From NCBI GenBank assembly GCA_030653385.1, contig JAURZM010000015.1, positions 1 to 64,000 of the forward strand: a DNA stretch of 64,000 nucleotides, written 5' to 3'. Below are positions 36,881 to 45,406 of this stretch, piece after piece (the first letter of the stretch is position 1; the number at the start of each line of letters is the position of its first letter). The DNA comes from Rubrivivax sp. GTDB taxonomy: Bacteria > Pseudomonadota > Gammaproteobacteria > Burkholderiales > Burkholderiaceae_C. Below the pieces are notes generated by a model. That model worked only from the letters and a program-made list of their open reading frames with translations. It did no database searches and was not told the origin of the DNA. Position numbers and translations under genes: made by a program.

Positions 36881-37525
36881 ATGCTCACCGTGAACAAACT
36901 CATCCCCGGCGCGCGTGGCCTGGCCACCGTGCTGCTGAAACGTGCCACCACCATCGAACTGGACTGGGACGTGCGGCAGAAGAGCCGCTTCGACGCCACC
37001 GACTCCAGCGGCCGCACGCTGGGAGTTTTTCTGCCACGTGGCACTGCCGTGCGCGGAGGTGACGCACTGGTGGCCGAAGACGGCTCGCTGATCGTCGTGA
37101 AAGCCGCGCCGCAGGCGGTGCTGGTGGTGCGCCATTGCAGCCAGCACGGCAGCGCCTTCGACCTGCTGCGGGCTGCCTACCACCTGGGCAACCGCCACGT
37201 GCAACTGGAACTGCAGCCCGACCGCCTGCTGCTGGAACCTGACCACGTGCTGGCCGACATGCTGCGCAGCATGCACCTGATCGTCAGCGAAGAAAACACC
37301 GCCTTCGAGCCGGAAAGCGGCGCCTACGCGGCGCCTGCACATGGCCATGCACACAAGCAAGAGCACGAGCACGAGCACGAGCACGGACACGATCACGGCC
37401 ATGACCACGACCACGGTCACGCCCCAAGCCCAAGCAAACCGGTCGCCATTCCCATCGCCGCGGCGCCCGCACCCCATGTGCACGGCCCAGGCTGTGGCCA
37501 CGACCATGGCTCCCACGGCCACTGA
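36881..37525 (+). CDS. ureE: Urease accessory nickel chaperone UreE
   Basis: Delivers Ni to apo-urease with UreFG. The start [15 protein letters not shown] has AGCAGGAC just before it and gives 214 residues. The peptide-binding N-domain (about 1-75) and the metal-binding C-domain ([20 protein letters not shown], with the conserved NRH His) are present. The last 60 or so residues contain about 19 histidines (e.g. [19 protein letters not shown]), a nickel-storage tail. It restarts the urease operon after the antisense toxin-antitoxin pair and overlaps ureF by 20 bases. Confidence 0.96.
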   Translation: MLTVNKLIPGARGLATVLLKRATTIELDWDVRQKSRFDATDSSGRTLGVFLPRGTAVRGGDALVAEDGSLIVVKAAPQAVLVVRHCSQHGSAFDLLRAAYHLGNRHVQLELQPDRLLLEPDHVLADMLRSMHLIVSEENTAFEPESGAYAAPAHGHAHKQEHEHEHEHGHDHGHDHDHGHAPSPSKPVAIPIAAAPAPHVHGPGCGHDHGSHGH

Positions 37526-38213
37526 GCCCTCCAGCGCCGCGACACGGCTGCAGCTGATGTGGCTGGCCTCGCCGGCCTTGCCGGTGGGTGGCTTCAGCTA
37601 TTCCGAAGGCCTGGAAGCTGCCGTCGAAGCCGGCCTGGTCACCAGCGAAGCACAAGCCGGTGACTGGCTGCTGGACCAGTTGCACCTGAGCCTGTCGCGG
37701 TCCGACCTGCCCGCGTTGGCCCAGGCCTGCGCAGCCTGGGCGCAGCACGACACGCCGCGTGTGCGGGCCCTCAACGACTGGCTGCACCAAACGCGCGAAA
37801 GTGCCGAATTGCGTGCCCAGGCAGAACAGATGGGCCGCTCGCTGCTGGACTGGCTGCGCAACGGCGTGCATGCCGCCGATCCGCGCATCGCCACGCTGGC
37901 TGCCCTGCCACCGGTGCCCTTGTGGCCCACCGGCTTCGCCCTGGCCGCCACACTGGCCGGTGCCACGGCACAAGACACGCTGCTGGCCTTTGCCTGGGGC
38001 TGGGCAGAAAACATGGCGCAAGCCGCGATGAAGGCGGTGCCGCTGGGTCAGGCCGCGGCACAGCGCATGCTTGCTCGCCTGGCGGCCGACATCCCGGCTG
38101 CGGTCGAAGCCGCATTGCACTTGCCCGACGACGAGCGCCAGGCCCACACCCCCGGTCTGGCCATCCTGTCGGCCTGCCACGAAACCCAGTACTCGAGACT
38201 CTTTCGCTCATGA
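37506..38213 (+). CDS. ureF: Urease accessory protein UreF
   Basis: Part of the UreD-UreF-UreG activation complex; in known systems it acts as a gate for UreG GTPase activity. Starting at [16 protein letters not shown] it has 235 residues. Motifs are [20 protein letters not shown] near residue 20 and EAAVEAGLV, and the C-terminal helical part includes [16 protein letters not shown]. The frame is open further upstream over ureE. The stop overlaps the ureG start (ATGA). Confidence 0.95.
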   Translation: MAPTATEPSSAATRLQLMWLASPALPVGGFSYSEGLEAAVEAGLVTSEAQAGDWLLDQLHLSLSRSDLPALAQACAAWAQHDTPRVRALNDWLHQTRESAELRAQAEQMGRSLLDWLRNGVHAADPRIATLAALPPVPLWPTGFALAATLAGATAQDTLLAFAWGWAENMAQAAMKAVPLGQAAAQRMLARLAADIPAAVEAALHLPDDERQAHTPGLAILSACHETQYSRLFRS

Positions 38214-38869
38214 ACACCGCTTTGCACCACATTCCCGGCCGCACCAAAAAACTGCCCCCGCTGCGGGTGGGTGTGGGTGGCCCGGTGGGCAGCGGCAAGA
38301 CCACGCTGGTCGAGATGCTGTGCAAGACGATGCGTGAACGTTGGGACCTGGTGGTCGTCACCAACGACATCTACACCAAGGAAGACCAGCGCCTGCTGAC
38401 GGTGTCGGGCGCGCTGGACGCCGAACGCATCATGGGGGTGGAAACCGGCGGCTGCCCGCACACGGCGATCCGTGAAGACGCGTCCATCAACCTGGAAGCC
38501 GTCGACCGCATGCTGGAAAAGTTTCCCGACGCCGACATCGTGTTCATCGAAAGTGGCGGCGACAACCTGGCCGCCACTTTCAGCCCCGAACTGAGCGACC
38601 TGACGATCTACGTCATCGACGTCGCCGCCGGCGAAAAGATCCCACGCAAGGGCGGCCCCGGCATCACCAAGAGCGACCTCTTCGTCATCAACAAGATCGA
38701 CCTCGCGCTCCATGTGGGCGCCAGCCTGGAGGTAATGGAAGCGGACACCCGCCGCATGCGCCCGGCCTGGGCCAGCAACCGGCCCTACGTGATGAGCAAC
38801 CTGCGCACGAAGCAGGGCCTGGCCGAGGTGGTGGCCTTCATCGAAAAACGCGGCTTGCTGACCACCTGA
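38210..38869 (+). CDS. ureG: Urease accessory GTPase UreG
   Basis: SIMIBI-class GTPase that powers nickel insertion. The 219 residues from [18 protein letters not shown] contain the P-loop [28 protein letters not shown], the nickel-site [16 protein letters not shown] (Cys-Pro-His), [18 protein letters not shown] and the guanine-specificity VINKIDLA. It is the last ure gene. Cotranslation with ureF is implied by the overlap. Confidence 0.98.
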   Translation: MNTALHHIPGRTKKLPPLRVGVGGPVGSGKTTLVEMLCKTMRERWDLVVVTNDIYTKEDQRLLTVSGALDAERIMGVETGGCPHTAIREDASINLEAVDRMLEKFPDADIVFIESGGDNLAATFSPELSDLTIYVIDVAAGEKIPRKGGPGITKSDLFVINKIDLALHVGASLEVMEADTRRMRPAWASNRPYVMSNLRTKQGLAEVVAFIEKRGLLTT

Positions 38870-38974
38870 CCGCGCCGGCACTCACCTTAACATTTGCCCA
38901 TCCTTGCGGCCGGGCCGTGGGGTCATGCCATGCGCCTACCATCGCGGCTTTCCCAACAGCAGGAGAGCACCACC

Positions 38975-39475
38975 ATGGGTCTGATGTCCTTCATCAAGGA
39001 AGCCGGCGAAAAACTGTTCGGCAAAGGCGAGGCCAAGGCTGCGGAAGCTGCAGCCAAGGCGGCGCCCACGCCAGAGAACGTGGCTGCGCTCAGCAAGGCC
39101 GCGGGCGACGCCATCGTGGGCTACATCAACGCACAAGGCTTGCCGGGCAACAGCCTGGACGTGGCCTTCGATGCGGCCAGCGCCACCGTCACCGTCTCGG
39201 GCCAGGTCGAAGACCAGGGCATCAAGGAAAAGGTGCTGCTGTGCTGCGGCAACGTGGCCGGCGTGACGGCCGTCAACGACATGATCACGGTGGCCAACCC
39301 CACGCCCGAGGCCCAGTTCCACGTCGTCGTCAGCGGCGACAACCTGAGCAAGATCGCCAAGAAGTTCTACGGCGACGCCAACAAGTACCCGGTCATCTTC
39401 GAGGCCAACAAGCCCATGCTGAGCCACCCGGACAAGATCTACCCGGGCCAGGCGCTGCGCATTCCGCCGCTGTAG
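38975..39475 (+). CDS. kbp: BON and LysM domain protein, Kbp (YgaU)-like
   Basis: Cytoplasmic potassium-binding protein family. The start MGLMSFIKEAGEKLFGKG has AGGAGAG upstream and matches the E. coli Kbp N-terminus; 166 residues. A BON domain occupies about residues 40-105 (VAFDAASATVTVSGQVED; CCGNVAGVTAVNDMI). A LysM domain at about 113-166 has FHVVVSGDNLSKIAKKFYGD and ends DKIYPGQALRIPPL. It is independent of the urease operon, lying 105 bases after ureG. Confidence 0.92.
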   Translation: MGLMSFIKEAGEKLFGKGEAKAAEAAAKAAPTPENVAALSKAAGDAIVGYINAQGLPGNSLDVAFDAASATVTVSGQVEDQGIKEKVLLCCGNVAGVTAVNDMITVANPTPEAQFHVVVSGDNLSKIAKKFYGDANKYPVIFEANKPMLSHPDKIYPGQALRIPPL

Positions 39476-39477
39476 TT

Positions 39478-39625
39478 TGCCCCCAACCTCGCTGCGCTCC
39501 ACGCAACGCCAGAGGCGTTGCTTGCTTGGCCGTCCAAGCCCGCGCAGGCGGGCTTGGAGCCGCGGCCTGCGCCCCCCCGAGGGGGCCGCCCGCCAGCGGC
39601 CCGGCAAAGCCGGTTCCGCGGCTTG
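39478..39625. repeat. Dispersed palindromic element, copy D (5' of tdk)
   Basis: The outer parts match copy C (GCCCCCAACCTCGCTGCGCT at the start; CGGCCCGGCAAAGCCGGTTC at the end). Internally it carries additional hairpins: CAACGCC-AGA-GGCGTTG and CCAAGCC-CGCGCA-GGCGGGCTTGG, and CCCCCCGAGGGGG. It fills the gap between kbp and tdk. Confidence 0.8.
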
Positions 39626-39668
39626 TGCTTGGCTGGGGGCCTTGCGGCCGCGCGGTGACAATCCGCCT

Positions 39669-40286
39669 GTGAGCAAGCTCTACTTCCGCTACGCCGCCAT
39701 GAACGCCGGTAAGTCCACCCACTTGCTGCAGGCGGCCTACAACTATGAAGAGCGCGGCATGCGGGTGCGCATGTTCACCGCCGCACATGACGACCGCAGC
39801 GGCGTGGGCGTGATCGCTTCGCGTCTGGGCCTGTCGCGCCAGGCCGAGACCTTTGGCGCCGATACCGTGTTCGACTCGGCCTGGCTCGAAGACGGGCGCC
39901 CGACTGCCGCCATACAGCCCGTCGCTTGCCTGCTGATCGACGAAGCGCAGTTCCTCACGCCCGACCAGGTGCACCAGCTGCACCGCCTGGCGCACCAGCA
40001 CCCGGTGCCGGTGCTCTGTTACGGCCTGCGCAGCGACTTCCGCGGCGACGCCTTCCCCGGTGCCGCCGCACTGCTGACGCTGGCTGACGAACTGGAAGAG
40101 ATGAAGACCATCTGCGCCTGCGCAAGAAAGGCCAGCATGAACCTGCGCGTGGACGGCGAGGGCCGGCGCGTGAAACAAGGTGAGCAGGTCATGATCGGCG
40201 GCAACGAAAGTTACCGCGCGGTCTGCCCCAGTTGTTTCTACAGCCAGGACGAAGACCCTATTTCGGCGCCGGGTCTGTTCGGCTAG
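39669..40286 (+). CDS. tdk: Thymidine kinase (type II)
   Basis: Salvage enzyme phosphorylating thymidine. The start is a GTG (SKLYFRYAAMNAGKSTHLLQ), giving 205 residues, normal for the family. The P-loop AAMNAGKSTHLLQ is at about 9-20, Walker B LLIDEAQFLT at about 85-95, and the lasso region includes ESYRAVCPSC. Structural zinc cysteines are CACARK and CPSC. It is flanked by palindromic elements D and E in opposite orientation. Confidence 0.96.
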   Translation: MSKLYFRYAAMNAGKSTHLLQAAYNYEERGMRVRMFTAAHDDRSGVGVIASRLGLSRQAETFGADTVFDSAWLEDGRPTAAIQPVACLLIDEAQFLTPDQVHQLHRLAHQHPVPVLCYGLRSDFRGDAFPGAAALLTLADELEEMKTICACARKASMNLRVDGEGRRVKQGEQVMIGGNESYRAVCPSCFYSQDEDPISAPGLFG

Positions 40287-40290
40287 GCGA

Positions 40291-40434
40291 GGTTTCGGAT
40301 CCGGGTTCCCCGGTCCGAAACGCACCCCCTCGGGGGCTGAGAGCCGCGGCTCCAGTTCCGCCTGCGCGGAACTGGACGGCTCGAAGGGCGGCCGCCTCTG
40401 GCGGCTGGCGCGAGCGCAGCGAGCTGGGGGCTGA
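40291..40434. repeat. Dispersed palindromic element, copy E (3' of tdk)
   Basis: It starts with a hairpin GTTTCGGATCCGGG / CCCGGTCCGAAAC, then CCCCCTCGGGGG, and GGTTCCGCCTGCGCGGAACT-like paired arms. It ends GCGAGCGCAGCGAGCTGGGG, the reverse orientation of the copy D start. It ends just before the stop codon of the convergent EamA transporter gene, so it may serve as a two-way transcript end. Confidence 0.75.
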
Positions 40435-40436
40435 CA

Positions 40437-41336
40437 CTACTTCCTCGAAGCCAGCCAGATGCTGGGCAGGATCATCGCTGCGCCCACCACGTGGTACCAG
40501 CCGGGCACCTCGCCCAGCACCAGCCAGGCCAGCAGCGCGCCATACACCGGCGCCAAGTACAACATCATCGCCGTGCGCGACGCGCCCAGCTCGCGCTGCA
40601 GGTAGGAATAAGCGCCATAGGACAACACACCCGGCAGCACCGCGGCCAGCAGCACCAGGCCGGCCGCACCCCAGCCGAAAGCGGGCGTGGTGGTGACCAG
40701 CGCTTCTGCCACCGTGGTGGGCAGCAGCACCAGCAGGCCACCACCGATGATGGCCACCAGCCTTTCGCCGGGCCCCAGCGCCGAGGGCCAGCGCTTGAGC
40801 AGCACCGAATACGCCGTCCAGCTGATCGCCGCGGCGGTGATCCAGGCATCACCGGCCACGAACTGCACCGCCAGCAGCCGCGCCGGGTCGCCCTTGGCGA
40901 TGACGAACAGCAGCCCCAGCAGCGCCAACACCACGCCGGCCCACTGCGCACGGCTGAGCTTCTCGTGCAGCAGCATGGCGCTGGCCGCCGCAATGGCCAT
41001 CGGCGTGACGGCGTAGATCAGCGCAATGTTGGTGCTGGTGGTTGTGTGCCCGGCCACGTAGACCCAGGCGCCGCAGATGTACATGCCCAGGAAGCCCAAC
41101 ACCAGCAGGTGCAGCCACTCACGCCGCACCACGTCCCGCCGGGACCACAGGCCACGGCCCATCCAGGGCAGCAGGATCAACGCCGCCAGCGACCAGCGGC
41201 CCAGTGCGAGTGCGTGCGGTGCGATGACACCGTCACCCAGCCGCGCAATGATGTAGTTGGACGACCAGAGCAGAGGCACCAGCCACAGAAGCAGCCGCGC
41301 CTTGCCGCTGGCCGGCACCTGGGCGGCAAAGCTCAT
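40437..41336 (-). CDS. EamA/DMT family transporter
   Basis: Inner-membrane drug/metabolite transporter. The 299 residues have about ten hydrophobic helices arranged as two EamA repeats; the first begins LLWLVPLLWSSNYIIARLG, the second WITAAAISWTAYSVLLKRW. LYLAPVYGALLAWLVLGE is the typical end of the second repeat. The substrate is unknown. It is the last gene of a five-gene operon and overlaps psd by four bases. Confidence 0.9.
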   Translation of the reverse strand: MSFAAQVPASGKARLLLWLVPLLWSSNYIIARLGDGVIAPHALALGRWSLAALILLPWMGRGLWSRRDVVRREWLHLLVLGFLGMYICGAWVYVAGHTTTSTNIALIYAVTPMAIAAASAMLLHEKLSRAQWAGVVLALLGLLFVIAKGDPARLLAVQFVAGDAWITAAAISWTAYSVLLKRWPSALGPGERLVAIIGGGLLVLLPTTVAEALVTTTPAFGWGAAGLVLLAAVLPGVLSYGAYSYLQRELGASRTAMMLYLAPVYGALLAWLVLGEVPGWYHVVGAAMILPSIWLASRK

Positions 41337-42214
41337 GCAACAACCGTCGAGCGGCCCGCCATGTTTTCACCCAGGCGGATGGCCGTGCCGGGCTGCCAGC
41401 CTGGGTTGAAGTGCAAGGGCCGGCCGGCTTGCTGCGGGAACAGCATCACCACCGTGCTGCCCAGCAGGAAGCGGCCCATCTCGGCGCCTTGCGCCAGTTC
41501 GATGCGCTGGTCGGTGTAGGCCCACTCACGCAGCGTGCCCGGCCGCGGCGGGTTGACCAGACCATGCCAGACGGTGGCCATGCTGCCGACGATGGTGGCC
41601 CCCACCAGCACCAGCACCCAGGGCCTGCCGTCGGCGCCTTCGAAGACACACACCACCCGTTCGTTGCGCGCAAAGAGCCCGGGCACACCCCGCGCGGTGG
41701 CCGGGTTGACCGAAAACAGCGCACCCGGCACATGCACCATGCGCAGCAGGCGGCCGGCACAGGGCATGTGGATGCGGTGGTAGTCACGTGGGCTCAGGTA
41801 GAGCGTGGCAAAGTGGCCGCCGTGGAAGTGTGCGGCCAGCGCGCTGTCGCCGCCCAGCAGCGCGGTGGCCGTGTAGTCGTGGCCCTTGGCCTGAAAGATG
41901 CGCCCTTCCTGGATGTCGCCCAACTGGCTGACCGCGCCGTCCACCGGGCACACCAGTTCGGCGCTGGCCAGCGGCCGCACGCCAGGCTTCAGCGCGCGGG
42001 TGAAAAAGTCGTTGAAGCAGGCGTAGGCGGCAGGGTCGGGCTCGGCAGCTTCAGCCATGTTCACGCCGTAGCGGCCGATGAACCAGCGGATCAGTGCCGT
42101 CGTGGTGCTGCCGCCGCGCCAGCCAGCCACCACGCCGGCGAAGGAGGTCAGCGCCTGCTTGGGCAACAGGTGCTGCGTGGCCACGGCCACACGTTCTGCC
42201 CGTGGCACGCTCAC
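41333..42214 (-). CDS. psd: Phosphatidylserine decarboxylase
   Basis: Makes phosphatidylethanolamine from phosphatidylserine at the inner membrane; the pyruvoyl prosthetic group arises by self-cleavage. The 293-residue proenzyme has the catalytic Asp in VCPVDGAVSQ, His in SPRDYHRIHMP, and the cleavage site RFLLGSTVVMLFP, cut between Gly and Ser. All residues are intact. It overlaps sppA and the EamA gene by four bases each. Confidence 0.96.
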   Translation of the reverse strand: MSVPRAERVAVATQHLLPKQALTSFAGVVAGWRGGSTTTALIRWFIGRYGVNMAEAAEPDPAAYACFNDFFTRALKPGVRPLASAELVCPVDGAVSQLGDIQEGRIFQAKGHDYTATALLGGDSALAAHFHGGHFATLYLSPRDYHRIHMPCAGRLLRMVHVPGALFSVNPATARGVPGLFARNERVVCVFEGADGRPWVLVLVGATIVGSMATVWHGLVNPPRPGTLREWAYTDQRIELAQGAEMGRFLLGSTVVMLFPQQAGRPLHFNPGWQPGTAIRLGENMAGRSTVVA

Positions 42215-43257
42215 CGCAGCGGAGCCAGCTCGCGCAGGGCCTTCACCGCACCGGCGCCGACACCGGCGCCAAAACGCTTGGCCAGCCGTTCGGCGATGTT
42301 GTCGCGGGTGGTGTAGTCGATGATGTCTTCGGCCTTGATGACTTCGCGCGCCACGAAGTCCAGGTTGCCGGTGGCGTCGGCCAGACCTTGTTTGACGGCT
42401 TCTTCGCCGTTCCAGAACAGGCCCGAGAAGGTGTCTGGCGTCTCTTTCAGGCGGTCGCCGCGACCGGCCTTGACCACCGCCACGAATTGGCCGTGAATCT
42501 GTTCGATCATGGCTTTGGCCATCGCCGTCTGCTTCGGGTTTTGCGGGCTGAAGGGGTCGAGCATGGCCTTGTTTTCGCCCGCGGTCAGCAGCCGCCGCTC
42601 GACACCCAGCTTGTCCATCAGGCCAGTGAAGCCGAAGCCGTCCATCAAGACGCCGATGCTGCCCACGATGCTGGCCTTGTCGACGTAGATCTCGTCGGCG
42701 GCCACGGCGATGTAGTAAGCGCCCGAGGCGCAGACCTCTTCCACCACCGCGTAGACCTTTTTGCCGTGTTTGGCCTTCAGGCGCAGGATTTCGTCGTGCA
42801 CGATGCCGCTTTGCACCGGGCTGCCTCCGGGTGAGTTGATGCGCAGCACAACCGCCTGCGCGCCACGGTCTTCGAAGGCGCTTTTCAGCGCGCCCACCAG
42901 CATCTCGGCACTGGCTTCGCTGTCGGCGGCGATCTCACCACGCACCTCCACCAGGGCCGTGTGCCGCGTGCTGGGCGTGGTGCTGGCCGATCGGCTCAGG
43001 AAGGCGGCCCACACCACCAACAGCACCAGGCCCAGCCATGCCAGGCGGAAAAACACGCGCCAGCGGCGGTCAGTGCGCTGCTGGCGCAGCATTTCACCGC
43101 CCAGACGTTCGAGCACGGCTTCCATGCCACCCTGCCCGCTGGTGGACTTGCTGGTGGCGTGCTGCTGGGCCAGGGCGGCCGCGGCGGTGACGGTCAGCGG
43201 TTCGACCGGCGGAACGGGTTCCGGCGCGGGGGTCGAACCCGGTTCTTGCGTGTTCAT
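42211..43257 (-). CDS. sppA: S49 family signal peptide peptidase SppA
   Basis: Membrane-anchored serine peptidase degrading cleaved signal peptides. The 348 residues have a cytoplasmic N-terminus of about 70 residues, one membrane segment (VFFRLAWLGLVLLVVWAAFL) and the periplasmic catalytic domain. The nucleophile is the Ser in EEVCASGAYYIAVAAD, and the general-base Lys is in VDKASIVGSIGVLMDG. LRINSPGGSPVQSG is the oxyanion region. The length matches short single-domain SppA. Confidence 0.94.
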   Translation of the reverse strand: MNTQEPGSTPAPEPVPPVEPLTVTAAAALAQQHATSKSTSGQGGMEAVLERLGGEMLRQQRTDRRWRVFFRLAWLGLVLLVVWAAFLSRSASTTPSTRHTALVEVRGEIAADSEASAEMLVGALKSAFEDRGAQAVVLRINSPGGSPVQSGIVHDEILRLKAKHGKKVYAVVEEVCASGAYYIAVAADEIYVDKASIVGSIGVLMDGFGFTGLMDKLGVERRLLTAGENKAMLDPFSPQNPKQTAMAKAMIEQIHGQFVAVVKAGRGDRLKETPDTFSGLFWNGEEAVKQGLADATGNLDFVAREVIKAEDIIDYTTRDNIAERLAKRFGAGVGAGAVKALRELAPLR

Positions 43258-43703
43258 GTGGGGTCGGCCGCGGCAGGTGGTGCCGGCGGCTCGTCAAGGG
43301 TCTCGAACGAGACGGGGCGAATGTCGCGGGAAGGATACCAAGTCACCTGGCCCTGGTGCTCCTGCACCCGCACCGGTGTCAGCCGGCCGCGGCCGCAGGG
43401 CCCGCCGACACAGCGGCCGTCGGCGGGTTCGTAGCTGGCGCCGTGGATGCTGCACAGGATCCAGCGTTTGTCCATGTCCAGGAAAACACCGGGCTGCCAG
43501 TCCATTTCGGTGGGCACATGCACACAGCGGTTCAGGTAGGCCACCACGGCGCCGTCGAAGCGCATCGCAAAGGCCCGCGCGGGGCGGCCGTACTCCAGCA
43601 CGTCCCACACCCAGGCCTGGCCACGTTCTTCCAGGTCGGCGGACGTGCACAGCGGCTCGGGCGCCGCTGGTGTCAGGGTGTCCAAGCTCGGGGCCGTGTT
43701 CAA
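43254..43703 (-). CDS. Rieske [2Fe-2S] domain protein
   Basis: Stand-alone small ferredoxin-like Rieske protein of 149 residues, probably soluble. The cluster ligands are in RCVHVPTEMDW (Cys-x-His) and ILCSIHGASYEP (Cys-x2-His), followed by GGPCGRGRLTPVRV. The partner oxidoreductase is unknown. It lies between a HAD phosphatase and sppA with four-base overlaps on both sides, a conserved betaproteobacterial arrangement as I recall. Confidence 0.92.
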   Translation of the reverse strand: MNTAPSLDTLTPAAPEPLCTSADLEERGQAWVWDVLEYGRPARAFAMRFDGAVVAYLNRCVHVPTEMDWQPGVFLDMDKRWILCSIHGASYEPADGRCVGGPCGRGRLTPVRVQEHQGQVTWYPSRDIRPVSFETLDEPPAPPAAADPT

Positions 43704-44368
43704 GCGTGTTCCAGCAACCAGCGGTGCAGTTCGTCGGTGCTGTGGGCCACGAACAGCGGTTCGTGTTCTGCAAAGGCCGACGGTTCGTGGGCACCGAAGC
43801 TGACCGCCACGCGTGCAGTACCGGCATTGCGCGCCAGCATCAGGTCGTGGGTGGTGTCGCCGATCATCAAGGTGCGCTCGGGCGGCACGCCCAGTTGGGC
43901 CATCAGCTGCTGCAGCATCAGCGGGTGCGGCTTGCCGGCGGTTTCGTCGGCCGTGCGCGTGGCGTCGAACATGCCGTGCAGCTGCGAATGCGCCAACGCT
44001 TCGTCCAGCCCGCGCCGGCCCTTGCCGGTGGCCACGGCCAGCAAGTGGTTGCGGGCCTTCAGCGCCTGCAGCATGGGCAAGGTGCCGTCGAACATCACCA
44101 GGTCGTCCTGGCGCGCGAAGTAGTGGTGGCGGTAGCGGTTGCCCAGTTCAGGGTAACGCTCGGGTGGCAGGCCGGGAGCGGCGTGTTTCAGCGCGTCATG
44201 CAGGCCCAGGCCGATGACATAAGCCGCGTCAGACACGCTGGGCACGGCGGTGCCGAGGTCGGCGCAGGCCGACTGGATGCACTGCACGATCAGGCCCGTG
44301 CTGTCGTACAGCGTGCCGTCCCAGTCGAAGGCGATCAGGTCAAAACGGCGGTGGGGTGGACGGGCCAT
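43700..44368 (-). CDS. HAD-IA family phosphatase (phosphoglycolate phosphatase-like)
   Basis: Haloacid dehalogenase-fold hydrolase of 222 residues. Motif I is FDWDGTLYDSTG (two catalytic Asp), motif II AVATGKGRRGLDEA, motif III the Lys in AGKPHPLMLQQLM, and motif IV MIGDTTHDLMLARNAG. The cap is helical. It is often annotated as Gph, but substrate specificity cannot be read from the sequence. It is the first gene of the HAD-Rieske-sppA-psd-EamA operon and lies downstream of rluC. Confidence 0.92.
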   Translation of the reverse strand: MARPPHRRFDLIAFDWDGTLYDSTGLIVQCIQSACADLGTAVPSVSDAAYVIGLGLHDALKHAAPGLPPERYPELGNRYRHHYFARQDDLVMFDGTLPMLQALKARNHLLAVATGKGRRGLDEALAHSQLHGMFDATRTADETAGKPHPLMLQQLMAQLGVPPERTLMIGDTTHDLMLARNAGTARVAVSFGAHEPSAFAEHEPLFVAHSTDELHRWLLEHA

Positions 44369-44419
44369 GGCACTTCTGCAGAACAGGGGTGATGCTGAAA
44401 AAGACGGCCGGCGGACCGC

Positions 44420-45406
44420 TCAGCGGGCCAGGAGTGTCTCGCACTCTGGCGGCAGCGGTGCGTTCAGGGTGATGCGCTGACCCGTGGCCGGGTGGTCGAA
44501 GGCCAGTTCGCGAGCGTGCAGGAACATGCGCACGAACTGCCTTTCACGCGCCAACAGCTTGTTGCGCGCGAAGTCGCCGTATTTGGGGTCACCGACGATG
44601 GGGTGGCCGCTGCTGGCCAGGTGCACGCGGATCTGGTGCGTGCGGCCGGTCTTGATGGTCACGTCCAGCAGCGTCAGGCCGGGCAGCTGCCGCACGATCT
44701 TCACCAGGCTGATCGACCGCCGGCCGTCTTCGTGCTCTGCAGCCACCACCTTGACGTGACGTTCGCCGGCCGCATCCAGCGTCTTGTGCAAGGCCAGGTC
44801 GATGACCTTCAGCCTGGCCGGCCAGTCGCCGAACACCAGCGCGGCATAGGTCTTGCCGGTGGCGCGGTCGCGGAACTGGTCCTGCAGCGCGGTCAAGGCG
44901 CTGCGTTTTTTGGCCAGCAGCAGGACGCCCGAGGTTTCTTTGTCCAGCCGGTGCACCAGCTCCAGAAAACGCGCGTCGGGGCGCGAACGGCGCAACTGCT
45001 CGATGACGCCGAAGCTGACGCCGCTGCCGCCATGCACCGCCACACCGGCCGGTTTGACGATGGCCAGCAGGTGTTCGTCTTCCAGCAGCACCGGGAACTC
45101 ACGTGCCGGCGCCGGGGGCGCGCTGCTGGGCGCGGGCAGGCGCATCGGCGGCACGCGGATCTGGTCGCCTTCGGCCACCCGGGTGTCGGCACCGGCGCGG
45201 CCCTTGTTCACCCGCACCTCGCCCGAGCGGATGACCCGGTAGACGTGGGTCTTGGGCACCCCCTTCAGCAAGCGCATCAGGTAGTTGTCCAGGCGCTGAC
45301 CGGCCGACTCGGCGTCCACGGTCAGGGTTCGAACGGCCGGCAAGGGATTGTCCCCAGCCCGACCGGGGGGTGCGCCTGCTTTGCCCGCTATACTCCGCAA
45401 CTCCAC
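44420..45406 (-). CDS. rluC: 23S rRNA pseudouridine synthase, RluC type
   Basis: RluA-family enzyme; RluC converts uridines 955, 2504 and 2580 of 23S rRNA. An S4 domain (AGQRLDNYLMRLLKGVPKTH; GEVRVNKGR) precedes the catalytic domain with HRLDKETSGVLLLAKK, whose Asp is the nucleophile, and GRTHQIRVHLASSGHPIVGD. The start is uncertain. I give a GTG at 45406 (328 residues); a TTG at 45400 or a later GTG before AESAGQRLD is possible. The divergent position to rne is the same as in enteric bacteria and supports RluC. Confidence 0.9.
   Translation of the reverse strand: MELRSIAGKAGAPPGRAGDNPLPAVRTLTVDAESAGQRLDNYLMRLLKGVPKTHVYRVIRSGEVRVNKGRAGADTRVAEGDQIRVPPMRLPAPSSAPPAPAREFPVLLEDEHLLAIVKPAGVAVHGGSGVSFGVIEQLRRSRPDARFLELVHRLDKETSGVLLLAKKRSALTALQDQFRDRATGKTYAALVFGDWPARLKVIDLALHKTLDAAGERHVKVVAAEHEDGRRSISLVKIVRQLPGLTLLDVTIKTGRTHQIRVHLASSGHPIVGDPKYGDFARNKLLARERQFVRMFLHARELAFDHPATGQRITLNAPLPPECETLLAR
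45389..45394 (+). promoter_or_regulatory. Possible -10 box of rne
   Basis: TATACT, one mismatch from TATAAT, lies about 630 bases before the rne start and points toward rne. No good -35 is seen 17 bases upstream (GGGGGT). It overlaps the proposed 5' end of rluC, which makes either the promoter or the rluC start uncertain. Confidence 0.3.

Noticed and set aside
37360..37425. His codon-rich stretch in ureE as a microsatellite error
   Set aside because: Histidine-rich C-terminal tails are normal in UreE and bind nickel; the frame is intact to the family-typical end.
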